DNA from: a bacterium
GTDB taxonomy: Bacteria; Omnitrophota; Gorgyraeia; Gygaellales; Profunditerraquicolaceae
Assembly (NCBI GenBank): GCA_004298075.1
Contig: SCRK01000039.1
Span: 1 to 7,994, forward strand
Direction of reading: 5' to 3'
Length of the DNA: 7,994 nt
A model generated the notes under the pieces. That model searched no databases and was not told the origin of the DNA. It was given only the letters and a program-made list of their open reading frames with translations. Shown here in pieces: positions 1-7,456 of this stretch (position 1 is its first letter; every line of letters starts with the position of its first letter). The position numbers and the translations under genes were made by a program.

Positions 1-1989
1 CCGACAACTTTACGCAGTTTATTGGAATTTAAGAAAGTAAAACCTGTTCCCATCGCAGAAGTTGAGCCGGCGGAAGAAATTGTCAAGCGTTTTGCTACGG
101 GTGCTATGAGTTTTGGTTCGATTTCAAGGGGCGCGCATGAAACCCTGGCTATTGCCATGAACCGTCTCAAGGCAAAGTCAAACACCGGAGAGGGGGGGGA
201 AGATCCCGCTCGTTTTACGCCGCTGCCTAACGGAGATTCCCGGCGCAGTTCCATCAAGCAGGTCGCTTCCGGAAGGTTTGGCGTAACCACAAATTATCTG
301 GTTAACGCGGATGAATTGCAGATAAAAATCGCCCAAGGAGCCAAGCCGGGTGAAGGAGGCCAGCTCCCCGGGCATAAGGTGAGTGTTACCATTGCCCGCA
401 CCCGCTATACTACGCCCGGGGTGACACTTATTTCCCCTCCTCCGCATCATGATATTTATTCCATTGAAGACCTAGCCCAGCTTATTTTTGATCTAAAGAA
501 TACCAACCCCCAGGCCCGCATAAGCGTAAAATTAGTTTCTGAGATCGGCGTAGGCACGATCGCCGCCGGCGTTGCCAAGGGCCACGCGGATATGATCCTG
601 ATCTCCGGAGGGGACGGAGGCACAGGCGCCTCTCCTTTAAGCTCCATTAAACACGCCGGGATGCCCTGGGAATTGGGTATTTCTGAAACCCATCAGACCC
701 TGGTGTTAAATGATCTAAGAAGCCGCGTTCGGCTTCAGACTGACGGCCAAATGCGCACAGGCCGGGATGTGGCCATTGCCGCTCTCTTAGGGGCGGAGGA
801 ATATGGTTTCTGCACCGCGGGCCTGATCATACTTGGCTGTGTAATGCTGCGGCACTGCCATTTAAATAACTGTTCGGTGGGCGTGGCTACGCAGGATGAG
901 ATATTAGAGAAAAGATTCAGCGGGCATCCTGAACACATTGTAAATTATTTTATTTTTGTCACGGAGGAGCTGCGCCGGATCATGAGCCAGCTTGGGGTAA
1001 GGACGATTGATGAGATGATCGGCCGCACTGATTTGCTGGAAGTCAGAAAAGATATCCTCCCCTGGAAGGCAAAACACATAGATTTCTCCCGCATCCTTTA
1101 TAAGCCGGTAGTTTCTAAAAGTACCGGCACGCACTGCGTGATAAAGCAGGACCACGGCATAGATAAAATCCTGGATTTAAAATTAATCGAGCTGGCAAGG
1201 CCGGCGTTAGAAAAAACTACTCCCGTCAAAAAAGAACTGGAGATAAAGAATGTTAACCGGACCTGCGGCGCTATGCTTAGCGGCCAGGTATGTAAGCGCT
1301 ACGGAGAAAGCGGCCTGCCGGAGAATACTATCCATTTTAAATTTAACGGGGTTGCCGGCCAGAGTTTTGGCGCCTGGCTGGCCAAGGGGATTACTTTTGA
1401 ATTGGAAGGGATGAGTAATGACTATGTGGGAAAAGGCATCTCTGGAGGGAAGATCATTATTTATCCGGACAGGAAAGCCGAATATGAGGCGCGGGAAAAT
1501 ATAATTATAGGTAATACCGCCTTTTACGGAGCGATCAGCGGAGAGGCTTATATCCGGGGAGTTGCCGGAGAGAGGTTCTGCATCAGGAATTCCGGGTTGC
1601 ACGCGGTTGTGGAAGGCGTAGGTGACCATGCCTGCGAATATATGACCGGCGGAAGGGTGATTGTATTAGGCAAGACAGGAAGGAATTTCGCCGCAGGAAT
1701 GTCCGGCGGCATTGCCTATTGTTATGATGAGGCGCAAGACTTTAAAAAGAAGTGCAATATGGAGATGGTGGAGTTCCAGAAGCTCGCCGAAGAGGATCTG
1801 GAAACTCTCAAGAATCTTCTCGGCAGCCATATGCACTATACCGAAAGCCCGGTTGCCAAAAAGATTCTTGCTGATTTTCACGTGGAAGCAAGAAAATTTG
1901 TAAAAATCATGCCTTTGGAATACAAGCGCATACTGGAAGAGCAAAAAGTTGAGAAGAAGCTCCAACTTGAGGAAGTTTCAGACGGATAG
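1..1989 (+). CDS. gltB: Glutamate synthase (GOGAT) large subunit, 5'-partial: FMN synthase and GXGXG domains
   Basis: This is the C-terminal part of the large subunit, which makes two glutamates from glutamine-derived ammonia plus 2-oxoglutarate, using electrons from GltD. The frame is open from base 1 (PTTLRSLLEF...), so the TTG at base 22 is not the true start. The N-terminal glutamine amidotransferase and central domains must lie upstream. The FMN-binding synthase domain starts near base 60 (ATGAMSFGSISRGAHET, then SNTGEGGEDPARF). The [3Fe-4S] cysteines are codons 838, 856 and 871, in the expected C-x5-C-x4-C spacing followed by VGVATQ. From about base 1250 comes the GXGXG beta-helix domain (GQSFGAWLAKG, GKGISGGKI), and the tail HMHYTESPVAKKIL is typical of the family. 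The stop is TAG at 1987-1989, 8 bases before gltD. The pairing with gltD argues for the NADPH-dependent bacterial enzyme over the ferredoxin type. The domain content visible here is complete and shows no break. Confidence 0.96.
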   Translation, partial: PTTLRSLLEFKKVKPVPIAEVEPAEEIVKRFATGAMSFGSISRGAHETLAIAMNRLKAKSNTGEGGEDPARFTPLPNGDSRRSSIKQVASGRFGVTTNYLVNADELQIKIAQGAKPGEGGQLPGHKVSVTIARTRYTTPGVTLISPPPHHDIYSIEDLAQLIFDLKNTNPQARISVKLVSEIGVGTIAAGVAKGHADMILISGGDGGTGASPLSSIKHAGMPWELGISETHQTLVLNDLRSRVRLQTDGQMRTGRDVAIAALLGAEEYGFCTAGLIILGCVMLRHCHLNNCSVGVATQDEILEKRFSGHPEHIVNYFIFVTEELRRIMSQLGVRTIDEMIGRTDLLEVRKDILPWKAKHIDFSRILYKPVVSKSTGTHCVIKQDHGIDKILDLKLIELARPALEKTTPVKKELEIKNVNRTCGAMLSGQVCKRYGESGLPENTIHFKFNGVAGQSFGAWLAKGITFELEGMSNDYVGKGISGGKIIIYPDRKAEYEARENIIIGNTAFYGAISGEAYIRGVAGERFCIRNSGLHAVVEGVGDHACEYMTGGRVIVLGKTGRNFAAGMSGGIAYCYDEAQDFKKKCNMEMVEFQKLAEEDLETLKNLLGSHMHYTESPVAKKILADFHVEARKFVKIMPLEYKRILEEQKVEKKLQLEEVSDG

Positions 1990-1997
1990 AGGTCAGG

Positions 1998-3440
1998 ATG
2001 GGAGATGTAAAAGGGTTCTTAAAATTTAAACGTAAAACTACCGAATACCGGCCGGTGTGCGAGCGCCTTAAAGATTATTCGGAGGTCCTGGTTGTGCCAA
2101 AGCCGGAACATTCTCAAGAGCAGGCATCCCGTTGCATGGATTGCGGCATACCTTTCTGCCATTGGGGATGCCCTATAGGCAATTATATCCCTGACTGGAA
2201 TGACGCGGTTTTCCGCGGCCATTGGGAAAAGGCATTTGGCTTGCTGGATGCGACCAATAACCTTCCGGAGATAACGGGCAGGATCTGCCCGGCTCCCTGC
2301 GAATACGCCTGTGTATTGGGAATAAATGACGATCCCGTAACTATAAGAGAGGATGAAGAAGCAATAATAGAATACGCGTTTAAGCGCGGTTTGATCAAGC
2401 CGCAGCCTCCTAAAAAACGCACAGGAAAGAAGGTGGCGGTTATCGGCTCAGGGCCTTCAGGCCTTTCCTGCGCCCATCAGTTGAATAAGGCAGGGCACTT
2501 AGTAACCATTTTTGAGCGGGATGATAAGATCGGCGGGATCCTGCGGTACGGCATCCCGGATTTTAAGCTGGAGAAATGGATTTTGGACCGCAGGATAAGC
2601 ATGCTGGAGAAGGAGGGGATTACCTTTAAAACTTCCGTCTCCGCGGGGGTAGATTATCCGGTATCCAGGCTTAAGAGGGAATTTGACGCCATTTGCCTTG
2701 CCTGCGGTTCGCGTGAGTCAAGAGATTTGGTAATAGAGGGAAGACAGCTAAAGGGCATACATTTTGCCATGGATTATTTGATCCAGTCCAATAAAAGAAT
2801 AGCGGGAGATAAATTCGGTAAAAAAGAACTTATTGATGCCAAGGGTAAAAAAGTAGTGGTCATAGGCGGCGGAGATACGGGAGCTGATTGCGTGGGAACT
2901 GCCCACAGGCAGGCTGCTTCCTGTGTAACGCAGATAGAGATCATGCCGATGCCCGCTGCCTGCCGCACAAAAGACTTCCCCTGGCCAAAATACCCGATGC
3001 TGCTTAAGAGTTCCACCAGCCATGAAGAAGGCGGAAAGCGTGACTGGTCGGTTTTGACCAAGAAATTTATCGGCCAGAACGGAGAACTTAAGAAACTATC
3101 CTGCGTAAGGGTAGAATTTGTCAAGGACGCTAAGGGCTGCCCGCTAATGAAAGAGGCAGCGGGAAGCGGGTTTGAAATTGAAGCGGATCTGGCGATTTTA
3201 GCCCTGGGTTTCCTTCATCCGCAAAAAGAAGGCCCGATCAAAGAACTGAAACTTGAATTAGACGCCAGAGGCAACGTGAAAACCGATGAAAACTTTATGA
3301 CTTCGGTAAAGGGCATATTCTCCGCCGGGGATATGCGCCGGGGCCAGTCCCTGATCGTTTGGGCTATTTCCGAAGGCCGGCGCGCCGCTTTCCAGATCGA
3401 TAAATATCTTATGGGTGATTCAACCCTGCCTATTCTCTAA
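1998..3440 (+). CDS. gltD: Glutamate synthase (NADPH) small subunit
   Basis: This 480-residue protein is the usual length for GltD. It oxidises NADPH at FAD and passes electrons through [4Fe-4S] clusters to the FMN of GltB in the cytoplasm. The N-terminal iron-sulfur domain holds C46, C49, C54 and C58 (CMDCGIPFCHWGC) and C97, C101 and C105 (ICPAPCEYAC). The FAD-binding Rossmann motif GSGPSG is at 150-155. The second nucleotide-binding motif GGGDTGADC, for NADPH, is at 290-298. The C-terminal FAD-contacting stretch FSAGDMRRGQSLIVWA is at 441-456. The ATG start is supported by GAGG (1989-1992) five bases upstream and by the typical GltD opening (MGDVKGFLKFKR). The gene follows gltB by 8 bases and its TAA stop lies 9 bases before echA, so all three are probably on one mRNA. 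The same fold occurs in NfnB/SudA-like and other NADPH oxidoreductases, but adjacency to gltB makes GltD the best call. Confidence 0.96.
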   Translation: MGDVKGFLKFKRKTTEYRPVCERLKDYSEVLVVPKPEHSQEQASRCMDCGIPFCHWGCPIGNYIPDWNDAVFRGHWEKAFGLLDATNNLPEITGRICPAPCEYACVLGINDDPVTIREDEEAIIEYAFKRGLIKPQPPKKRTGKKVAVIGSGPSGLSCAHQLNKAGHLVTIFERDDKIGGILRYGIPDFKLEKWILDRRISMLEKEGITFKTSVSAGVDYPVSRLKREFDAICLACGSRESRDLVIEGRQLKGIHFAMDYLIQSNKRIAGDKFGKKELIDAKGKKVVVIGGGDTGADCVGTAHRQAASCVTQIEIMPMPAACRTKDFPWPKYPMLLKSSTSHEEGGKRDWSVLTKKFIGQNGELKKLSCVRVEFVKDAKGCPLMKEAAGSGFEIEADLAILALGFLHPQKEGPIKELKLELDARGNVKTDENFMTSVKGIFSAGDMRRGQSLIVWAISEGRRAAFQIDKYLMGDSTLPIL

Positions 3441-3444
3441 GGAG
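3441..3444 (+). promoter_or_regulatory. Ribosome binding site (GGAG) that fixes the TTG start of echA
   Basis: GGAG directly follows the gltD TAA stop (3438-3440) and sits five bases before TTG at 3450-3452. The gltD stop is in the same reading frame as echA, so the start cannot lie further upstream. No ATG or GTG occurs in the first few codons, so the site supports UUG initiation. Confidence 0.75.
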
Positions 3445-3449
3445 CCAGC

Positions 3450-5333
3450 TTGAACCTCTTAGCATTTTTAATCATATTTCCGCTCTTGGTATCCGTGGCC
3501 CTGCTTTTATTGCCGGGGGAAAGGCTGCGGGCTGGTTTAATAAAAGCATCCAGCCTGGCCATCTCTTTGGCTGTCATAGGGCTGCTTTTTACCACTTTTA
3601 ACCGCAGTATCCAGTATTTTAAAGCTGAGTCGTATTTGATCGACAAGCTCATGTTTTTAGCGGAGCTGGCTTTAGCCGGGTATATATTATATCTGGGCTT
3701 AAAGTTCAGGCGCGGCTGGGTGGTTTTGTTTATCCTGCTCCAGGAAGCTTTGATGATCTATTTTGAATATTCTCACGGGTGGAGGATCTTTGCCGAGAAC
3801 AATCTGTTCATAGATAAATTTTCTATTTTGATGTCTTTGGTGGTCGGTATTATCGGCAGCCTGATATGTGTCTATTCCATCGGCTATATGCGCGATTTCC
3901 ACGAAGATTACCATAAAGAGATAAAAGACAGGCGGCCTTTTTTCTTTTTTGTTATTTTTGCTTTTCTCTCGGCGATGTTCGGGGTGGTTTTTTCCAATAA
4001 TCTTCTCTGGCTTTATTTCTTCTGGGAGATCACCACTATCTGTTCATTCCTGCTCATAGGATACAAAAGGACGGAGGAGTCAAGGAAAAACGCCTTTTTA
4101 GCTTTAGAGTTAAATTTGTTAGGAGGCCTGGCCTTTTTGGCGGCGATCATATATTTTTACAAGACAACCGGAAGCATTGAATTGAGCAAGGTAATGTTAT
4201 TGGGTAAGGCCTGGGCCCTGATCCCCGTAGCTTTGATCTGTTTCGCCGGGCTTACCAAATCCGCGCAGCTGCCTTTTTCTTCCTGGCTATTGGGGGCAAT
4301 GGTAGCGCCCACCCCCGTATCGGCGCTTTTACATTCCAGTACAATGGTTAAAGCAGGTGTATATATAATCTTAAGGTTCGCTTCGGTCCTGCAAGGGACA
4401 ATGGCCGGATATGCTTTGGCTTTAATAGGAGGGGTGACTTTCCTGGTTGCGTCATTGGCGGCTGTCTCCCAGAGCGATGCCAAGAAGGTTTTGGCTTATT
4501 CCACTATCGCTAACCTGGGATTAATTGTTTTATGCGCCGGCATCGGCACTTATGAAGCGATGTGGGCGGCGATCCTGCTGATAATATTCCATGCTACCGC
4601 CAAGTGCCTGTTATTCCTTTGCGTCGGCACGGTGGAACACAAGATCCACAGCCGGAATATTGAAAATATGTCGGGGCTGATCATTACCATGCCCAAGCTC
4701 TCCATTATGATGCAGGTGGGAATGGCCGGGATGTTCCTGGCTCCTTTCGGCATGTTGATCAGCAAATGGGCGGTGCTAAGGGCATTGGCAGATTACAATC
4801 CTCTGCTGATCATATTCGTAGTTTTTGGAAGTTCGGTAACCCTTTTCTTCTGGGTAAAATGGATAGGTAAGCTGATCATTGTCTCTGGCCATAAAGAGGA
4901 GATCGAGCAGGGAGTAAGTAAAAGCCAATGGTTTCCCCTGGCCGCTTTATCAATATTGACTATCAGTATTTGCGGGTTTTTCCCGCTGGTCTCCTCTGTT
5001 TTAATTGAACCTTACTGCCTTGAAATTTATGGCCGCACGATCACTATGAGCCGCGGGAATGTGGAGATCATGTCTATTATGCTGGCCATGGTCATGCTTT
5101 TCCCTTTGAGTTTTATCAATTACGGTAAACGGGTCAAAGTCGTGGACGCCTATCTGGGCGGGGCAAACATTAATAACAACGTGCAATTCCGCGGCTCTGC
5201 CGGAACGGTCAGAAGCATGTCAATGTATAATTATTACCTGGAAGATATATTCAGCGAGAAAAAATTAATGAGATCCGGGATGATCATTGCCGTTGTTCTG
5301 ATAATTGCCATGCTGGGGTTATCCTTGCTATGA
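3450..5333 (+). CDS. echA: Ech-type [NiFe] hydrogenase membrane subunit A (NuoL/MrpA antiporter-like)
   Basis: This 627-residue polytopic membrane protein belongs to the proton-conducting antiporter family shared by NuoL, HyfB and EchA. In the complex it is expected to translocate H+ or Na+ as electrons flow between ferredoxin and protons. Charged residues inside the membrane match the NuoL set. They are E193 (FFWEITTICSFLLIGY), K270 (LTKSAQLPF), H295 and K301 in the signature APTPVSALLHSSTMVKAGVY, K385 (HATAKCLLFL) and K439 (FGMLISKWAVL). The region 565-610 carries a YLGGAN segment and an FRGS segment and leads to a last hydrophobic helix at about 610-627, as in EchA. The start is TTG 3450 with GGAG five bases upstream. 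The end overlaps echB by four bases (ATGA). HyfB or another NuoL-like subunit would look similar; the Ech assignment rests on the operon order A-B-C-D-E. Confidence 0.9.
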   Translation: MNLLAFLIIFPLLVSVALLLLPGERLRAGLIKASSLAISLAVIGLLFTTFNRSIQYFKAESYLIDKLMFLAELALAGYILYLGLKFRRGWVVLFILLQEALMIYFEYSHGWRIFAENNLFIDKFSILMSLVVGIIGSLICVYSIGYMRDFHEDYHKEIKDRRPFFFFVIFAFLSAMFGVVFSNNLLWLYFFWEITTICSFLLIGYKRTEESRKNAFLALELNLLGGLAFLAAIIYFYKTTGSIELSKVMLLGKAWALIPVALICFAGLTKSAQLPFSSWLLGAMVAPTPVSALLHSSTMVKAGVYIILRFASVLQGTMAGYALALIGGVTFLVASLAAVSQSDAKKVLAYSTIANLGLIVLCAGIGTYEAMWAAILLIIFHATAKCLLFLCVGTVEHKIHSRNIENMSGLIITMPKLSIMMQVGMAGMFLAPFGMLISKWAVLRALADYNPLLIIFVVFGSSVTLFFWVKWIGKLIIVSGHKEEIEQGVSKSQWFPLAALSILTISICGFFPLVSSVLIEPYCLEIYGRTITMSRGNVEIMSIMLAMVMLFPLSFINYGKRVKVVDAYLGGANINNNVQFRGSAGTVRSMSMYNYYLEDIFSEKKLMRSGMIIAVVLIIAMLGLSLL

Positions 5334-6184
5334 ATATATTCCTGAATATCCTCTTATATGTGGTCTTGGCGCCTTTAGCCGGTGGACTTTTATCCGGTTT
5401 AGACAGGAAGATCACCGCGCGTATGCAGTCCAGGATCGGGCCGCCCATCCTGCAGCCGTTCTTCGATGTTTTAAAGTTGATCCAGAAGGAGAGCCTGGTA
5501 GTAAGAAGATCCCAGAACTTCTATATCGGGTTTTTTCTTATTCTGGTTATTTTTACCGGTGCTTTGTTCTTTACCGGAAAAGATATATTGCTTGTGATCT
5601 TTGCTTTTACCCTGGCCGGCATATTTTTTGTCCTGGCCGGATTTAAGGCCAGCTCTCCGTATAGCTTTATCGGGGCCCAGAGAGAGTTGCTGCAGATGAT
5701 GGCTTATGAACCGATCATTATTTTAAGCGCGGTGGCTATGTATATGGTTACGCGCAGCTTTTATATTTCCGACATCGTTTCTTTCTCGCGTCCGTTGATC
5801 TATTATTTACCCGGGGTTTTGTTCGGCCTATTGTATATCCTGGCGATGAAATTCAGGAAATCGCCGTTTGATCTGTCTACTTCGCATCACGCGCATCAGG
5901 AGCTGGTAAAAGGGATCACTACGGAGTTTTCCGGGCGCTCCCTAGCGATGATCGAGGTGGCGCACTGGTATGAGAATATGCTGGTTTTAGGTTTCATCTA
6001 CCTATTCTTTGCCCGTTCTCCGCTGGCAGGGGTTGTTTTAAGTTTGCTGGCGTATTTTTTGGTCATTCTTATTGATAACACTTTTGCCAGGGTAAAATGG
6101 CAGCTGGCTTTGTTAAGTTCATGGCTTATGACCTTGATTTTTGGTTTCGGGAACATTTTAATCCTGTTCATTTTACCTAAATAA
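5330..6184 (+). CDS. echB: Ech-type [NiFe] hydrogenase membrane subunit B (NuoH/HyfC-like)
   Basis: This 284-residue membrane protein corresponds to NuoH, the anchor that joins the cytoplasmic hydrogenase module to the antiporter-like subunit. Family signatures are present in order: DRKITARMQSRIGPP then QPFFDVLKL (residues 25-50), GAQRELLQMMAYEP (115-128), and KSPFDLSTSHHAHQE then LVKGITTEFSGRS (177-204) followed by IEVAHWYE (208-215). Acidic and basic residues in these cytoplasmic loops line the interface with EchC and EchE in related complexes. About eight hydrophobic helices can be seen. The ATG start overlaps the echA TGA (ATGA at 5330-5333). No strong Shine-Dalgarno is visible, only GGGG 11 bases upstream, so translational coupling to echA is likely. 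The length is slightly shorter than complex I NuoH, as is normal for Ech and Hyc/Hyf homologues. Confidence 0.93.
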   Translation: MNIFLNILLYVVLAPLAGGLLSGLDRKITARMQSRIGPPILQPFFDVLKLIQKESLVVRRSQNFYIGFFLILVIFTGALFFTGKDILLVIFAFTLAGIFFVLAGFKASSPYSFIGAQRELLQMMAYEPIIILSAVAMYMVTRSFYISDIVSFSRPLIYYLPGVLFGLLYILAMKFRKSPFDLSTSHHAHQELVKGITTEFSGRSLAMIEVAHWYENMLVLGFIYLFFARSPLAGVVLSLLAYFLVILIDNTFARVKWQLALLSSWLMTLIFGFGNILILFILPK

Positions 6185-6185
6185 A

Positions 6186-7100
6186 ATGTCATATTTAAAG
6201 AGATCTCCCTGGGTTATTCATTACGATGCTTCAAGCTGTAATGGCTGCGATATAGAGGTATTGGCCTGCCTTACCCCGGTTTATGACCTGGAGCGTTTCG
6301 GGATAATCAATACCGGGAATCCAAAACATGCCGATATTTTCCTGGTTACCGGTTCGGTAAATGAGCAGAATAAAGAAGTGATCCAGAACATCTATAATCA
6401 AATGCCTGAACCAAAGGTAGTGCTGGCCTTGGGGATCTGCGCAACCAGCGGCGGGGTATTCAGGGAATGCTACAATGTTTCCGGGGGGGTGGATAAGATC
6501 ATTCCCGTAGATGTTTACGTGCCGGGATGCGCGGTGCGTCCGGAGGCGATCATTGACGGGGTAATCAGGGGGTTAAAGATCCTGGAGGAAAAACATAAAA
6601 AGTTCCAGGCGATAAGCGGAGGCAAAGGGGAATTGACCATCGCGCAAGCAGGCATTCAGGATGCCGGGGATATACTGGAGCTGCAGAAATTAGCTTATCA
6701 AAGCGAAGCTGAGCTATACAATGATTTCAGCCTTTCTCCGCTGACCCAGACCCTGGAGCAGTTAGAAGATGATTTTAAGAATAAGTTTTTTTTAAAAAGC
6801 GTGATGCATGATAAGATCATCGGCTCGGTACGCGCTTTTATGGAAGGAGATACTTGCCATATCGGAAGATTGATCGTGCACCCGAGTTATCAGAATTACG
6901 GCTTAGGCAGGAAGTTGATGCGTGAAATTGAAGCTTATTTCCCGCAGGCAGGCAGGTTTGAGGTATTTACGGGCCACAAGAGCAGGCGGAATATTTATTT
7001 TCACCAAAGATTAGGGTATAAAATATTCAAACGGGAGCGGGTTTCAGAGCTGCGCGACAGGGTTTTTATGGAAAAGTTTGCCAATAAGGACAGAAAATGA
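6186..7100 (+). CDS. echC: Ech-type [NiFe] hydrogenase small subunit C fused to a C-terminal GNAT acetyltransferase domain
   Basis: Residues 1 to about 140 are a NuoB-like hydrogenase small subunit that holds the cluster nearest the NiFe site. The cysteines are C18 and C21 (SSCNGCDIEVLA), C85 (GICATSGGVF) and C115 (VPGCAVRPEAI, where many relatives have GCPPxPE). A normal EchC ends about here. After a polar linker (131-149), residues 150-300 form a whole GNAT N-acetyltransferase domain. It has a first strand LTIAQAGIQDAGDILELQ, an acetyl-CoA-binding motif A IGRLIVHPSYQNYGLGRKLM with Q236, G239 and G241, and motif B IYFHQRLGYKIFKRE (270-284). The substrate is unknown. ATG 6186 lies one base after the echB TAA with no visible Shine-Dalgarno, so coupled re-initiation is likely. 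The end overlaps echD by ATGA. The frame is unbroken, but a lost stop codon between two former genes, or a sequencing error, cannot be excluded from one sequence. Confidence 0.92.
   Translation: MSYLKRSPWVIHYDASSCNGCDIEVLACLTPVYDLERFGIINTGNPKHADIFLVTGSVNEQNKEVIQNIYNQMPEPKVVLALGICATSGGVFRECYNVSGGVDKIIPVDVYVPGCAVRPEAIIDGVIRGLKILEEKHKKFQAISGGKGELTIAQAGIQDAGDILELQKLAYQSEAELYNDFSLSPLTQTLEQLEDDFKNKFFLKSVMHDKIIGSVRAFMEGDTCHIGRLIVHPSYQNYGLGRKLMREIEAYFPQAGRFEVFTGHKSRRNIYFHQRLGYKIFKRERVSELRDRVFMEKFANKDRK
6618..6622 (+). promoter_or_regulatory. Possible internal ribosome binding site (GGAGG) for separate translation of the GNAT domain
   Basis: GGAGG lies inside echC, 10 bases before an in-frame TTG at 6633-6635 (residue 150). 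That TTG opens the sequence LTIAQAGIQDAGD, which is where a stand-alone GNAT protein would normally begin. TTG is already used as a start by echA. The motif also encodes part of a glycine-rich linker (GGKGE), so it may be chance. Confidence 0.35.
6633..7097 (+). other. GNAT acetyltransferase domain within echC; possible 155-residue internal product
   Basis: This marks the domain fused to the hydrogenase small subunit. From TTG 6633 it would give 155 residues, the usual size of a single-domain GNAT. What is seen is motif A with the Q-x-x-G-x-G acetyl-CoA pyrophosphate loop (QNYGLG, echC residues 236-241), the preceding strand CHIGRLIVHP, and a C-terminal NIYFHQRLGYKIF motif. The region AYQSEAELYNDFSLSPLTQT (170-189) resembles a GNAT subgroup of uncharacterised acetyltransferases. 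Nothing in the sequence identifies the acetyl acceptor. Both conserved glycines of the binding loop are kept, so acetyl-CoA binding is plausible. Confidence 0.85.
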
Positions 7101-7456
7101 TCGAAGAGCAAAAATTAATCAATATTGAGATCAAGGATCTGTTAAGCCAGGCAGGAGATTTTTGCAAATCCGGGCACAGGCTGGTGCAGGTCGGCTGCAC
7201 AAAACTGCCTGAATGCCTGGAGATAAACTATTCCTTTGATAAGGAGTATCATTTTACCAACCTTAAGATACAGCTTACGGATCTGAATACCGAGATCCCC
7301 AGCATAAGCAATATTTATTGGTGCGCTTTCTTATATGAAAATGAGATCCATGACCTGTTCGGAGTCAAATTCAAGGATATAGCGGTGGATTATAAAGGCA
7401 CTTTCTACCGCACATCCGTAAAGAGAGGATTCAATCCCCAAAATGAACAGCCCTAA
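7097..7456 (+). CDS. echD: Ech-type [NiFe] hydrogenase subunit D (NuoC-like)
   Basis: This small soluble subunit of 119 residues belongs to the NuoC (30 kDa) family and helps dock the EchC/EchE catalytic pair. The diagnostic stretch is IYWCAFLYENEIHDLFGVKF (73-92), with the family signature E-x-x-x-H-D-L-F-G. The N-terminal 70 residues are poorly conserved, as is usual for EchD. The ATG is preceded by AAGGA (7086-7090) six bases upstream, lying inside the GNAT-coding part of echC, and overlaps the echC stop (ATGA). The 3' end overlaps echE by 14 bases. The gene is much shorter than complex I NuoC, which fits the Ech form. It carries no cofactor motif. Confidence 0.88.
   Translation: MIEEQKLINIEIKDLLSQAGDFCKSGHRLVQVGCTKLPECLEINYSFDKEYHFTNLKIQLTDLNTEIPSISNIYWCAFLYENEIHDLFGVKFKDIAVDYKGTFYRTSVKRGFNPQNEQP

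Noticed and set aside
22..24. TTG as the start codon of the gltB segment
   Set aside because: The frame is open to base 1, and the upstream residues (PTTLRSL) look like the normal GltB sequence leading into the FMN domain. The gene is simply cut by the window edge.
192..199. G8 run in gltB (and a G7 run at 6483-6489 in echC) as possible phase-variable tracts
   Set aside because: Both fall in conserved glycine-containing motifs (GEGGEDP and SGGVD) and the frame is intact on both sides. Nothing suggests a switch in housekeeping genes.
1104..1128. Perfect 7-base inverted repeat GCCGGTA...TACCGGC inside gltB
   Set aside because: It lies within well-conserved coding sequence, has an 11-base spacer and no T-run, and is not near a gene boundary. 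Chance is the simplest explanation.
1207..1629. Long open frame on the minus strand opposite gltB, and similar minus-strand frames elsewhere
   Set aside because: They are shadows of strongly conserved plus-strand genes. None has a recognisable domain or convincing ribosome binding site.
3413..3426. Small hairpin GGGT...ACCC at the end of gltD as a possible terminator
   Set aside because: The arms are only four base pairs, no T-tract follows, and echA begins a few bases later with its own ribosome binding site.
5305..5646. Plus-strand open frame of 113 codons overlapping the echA end and echB start
   Set aside because: It lies in another frame over the conserved NuoH-like sequence, shows no domain, and has an atypical composition. 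It is a shadow frame.
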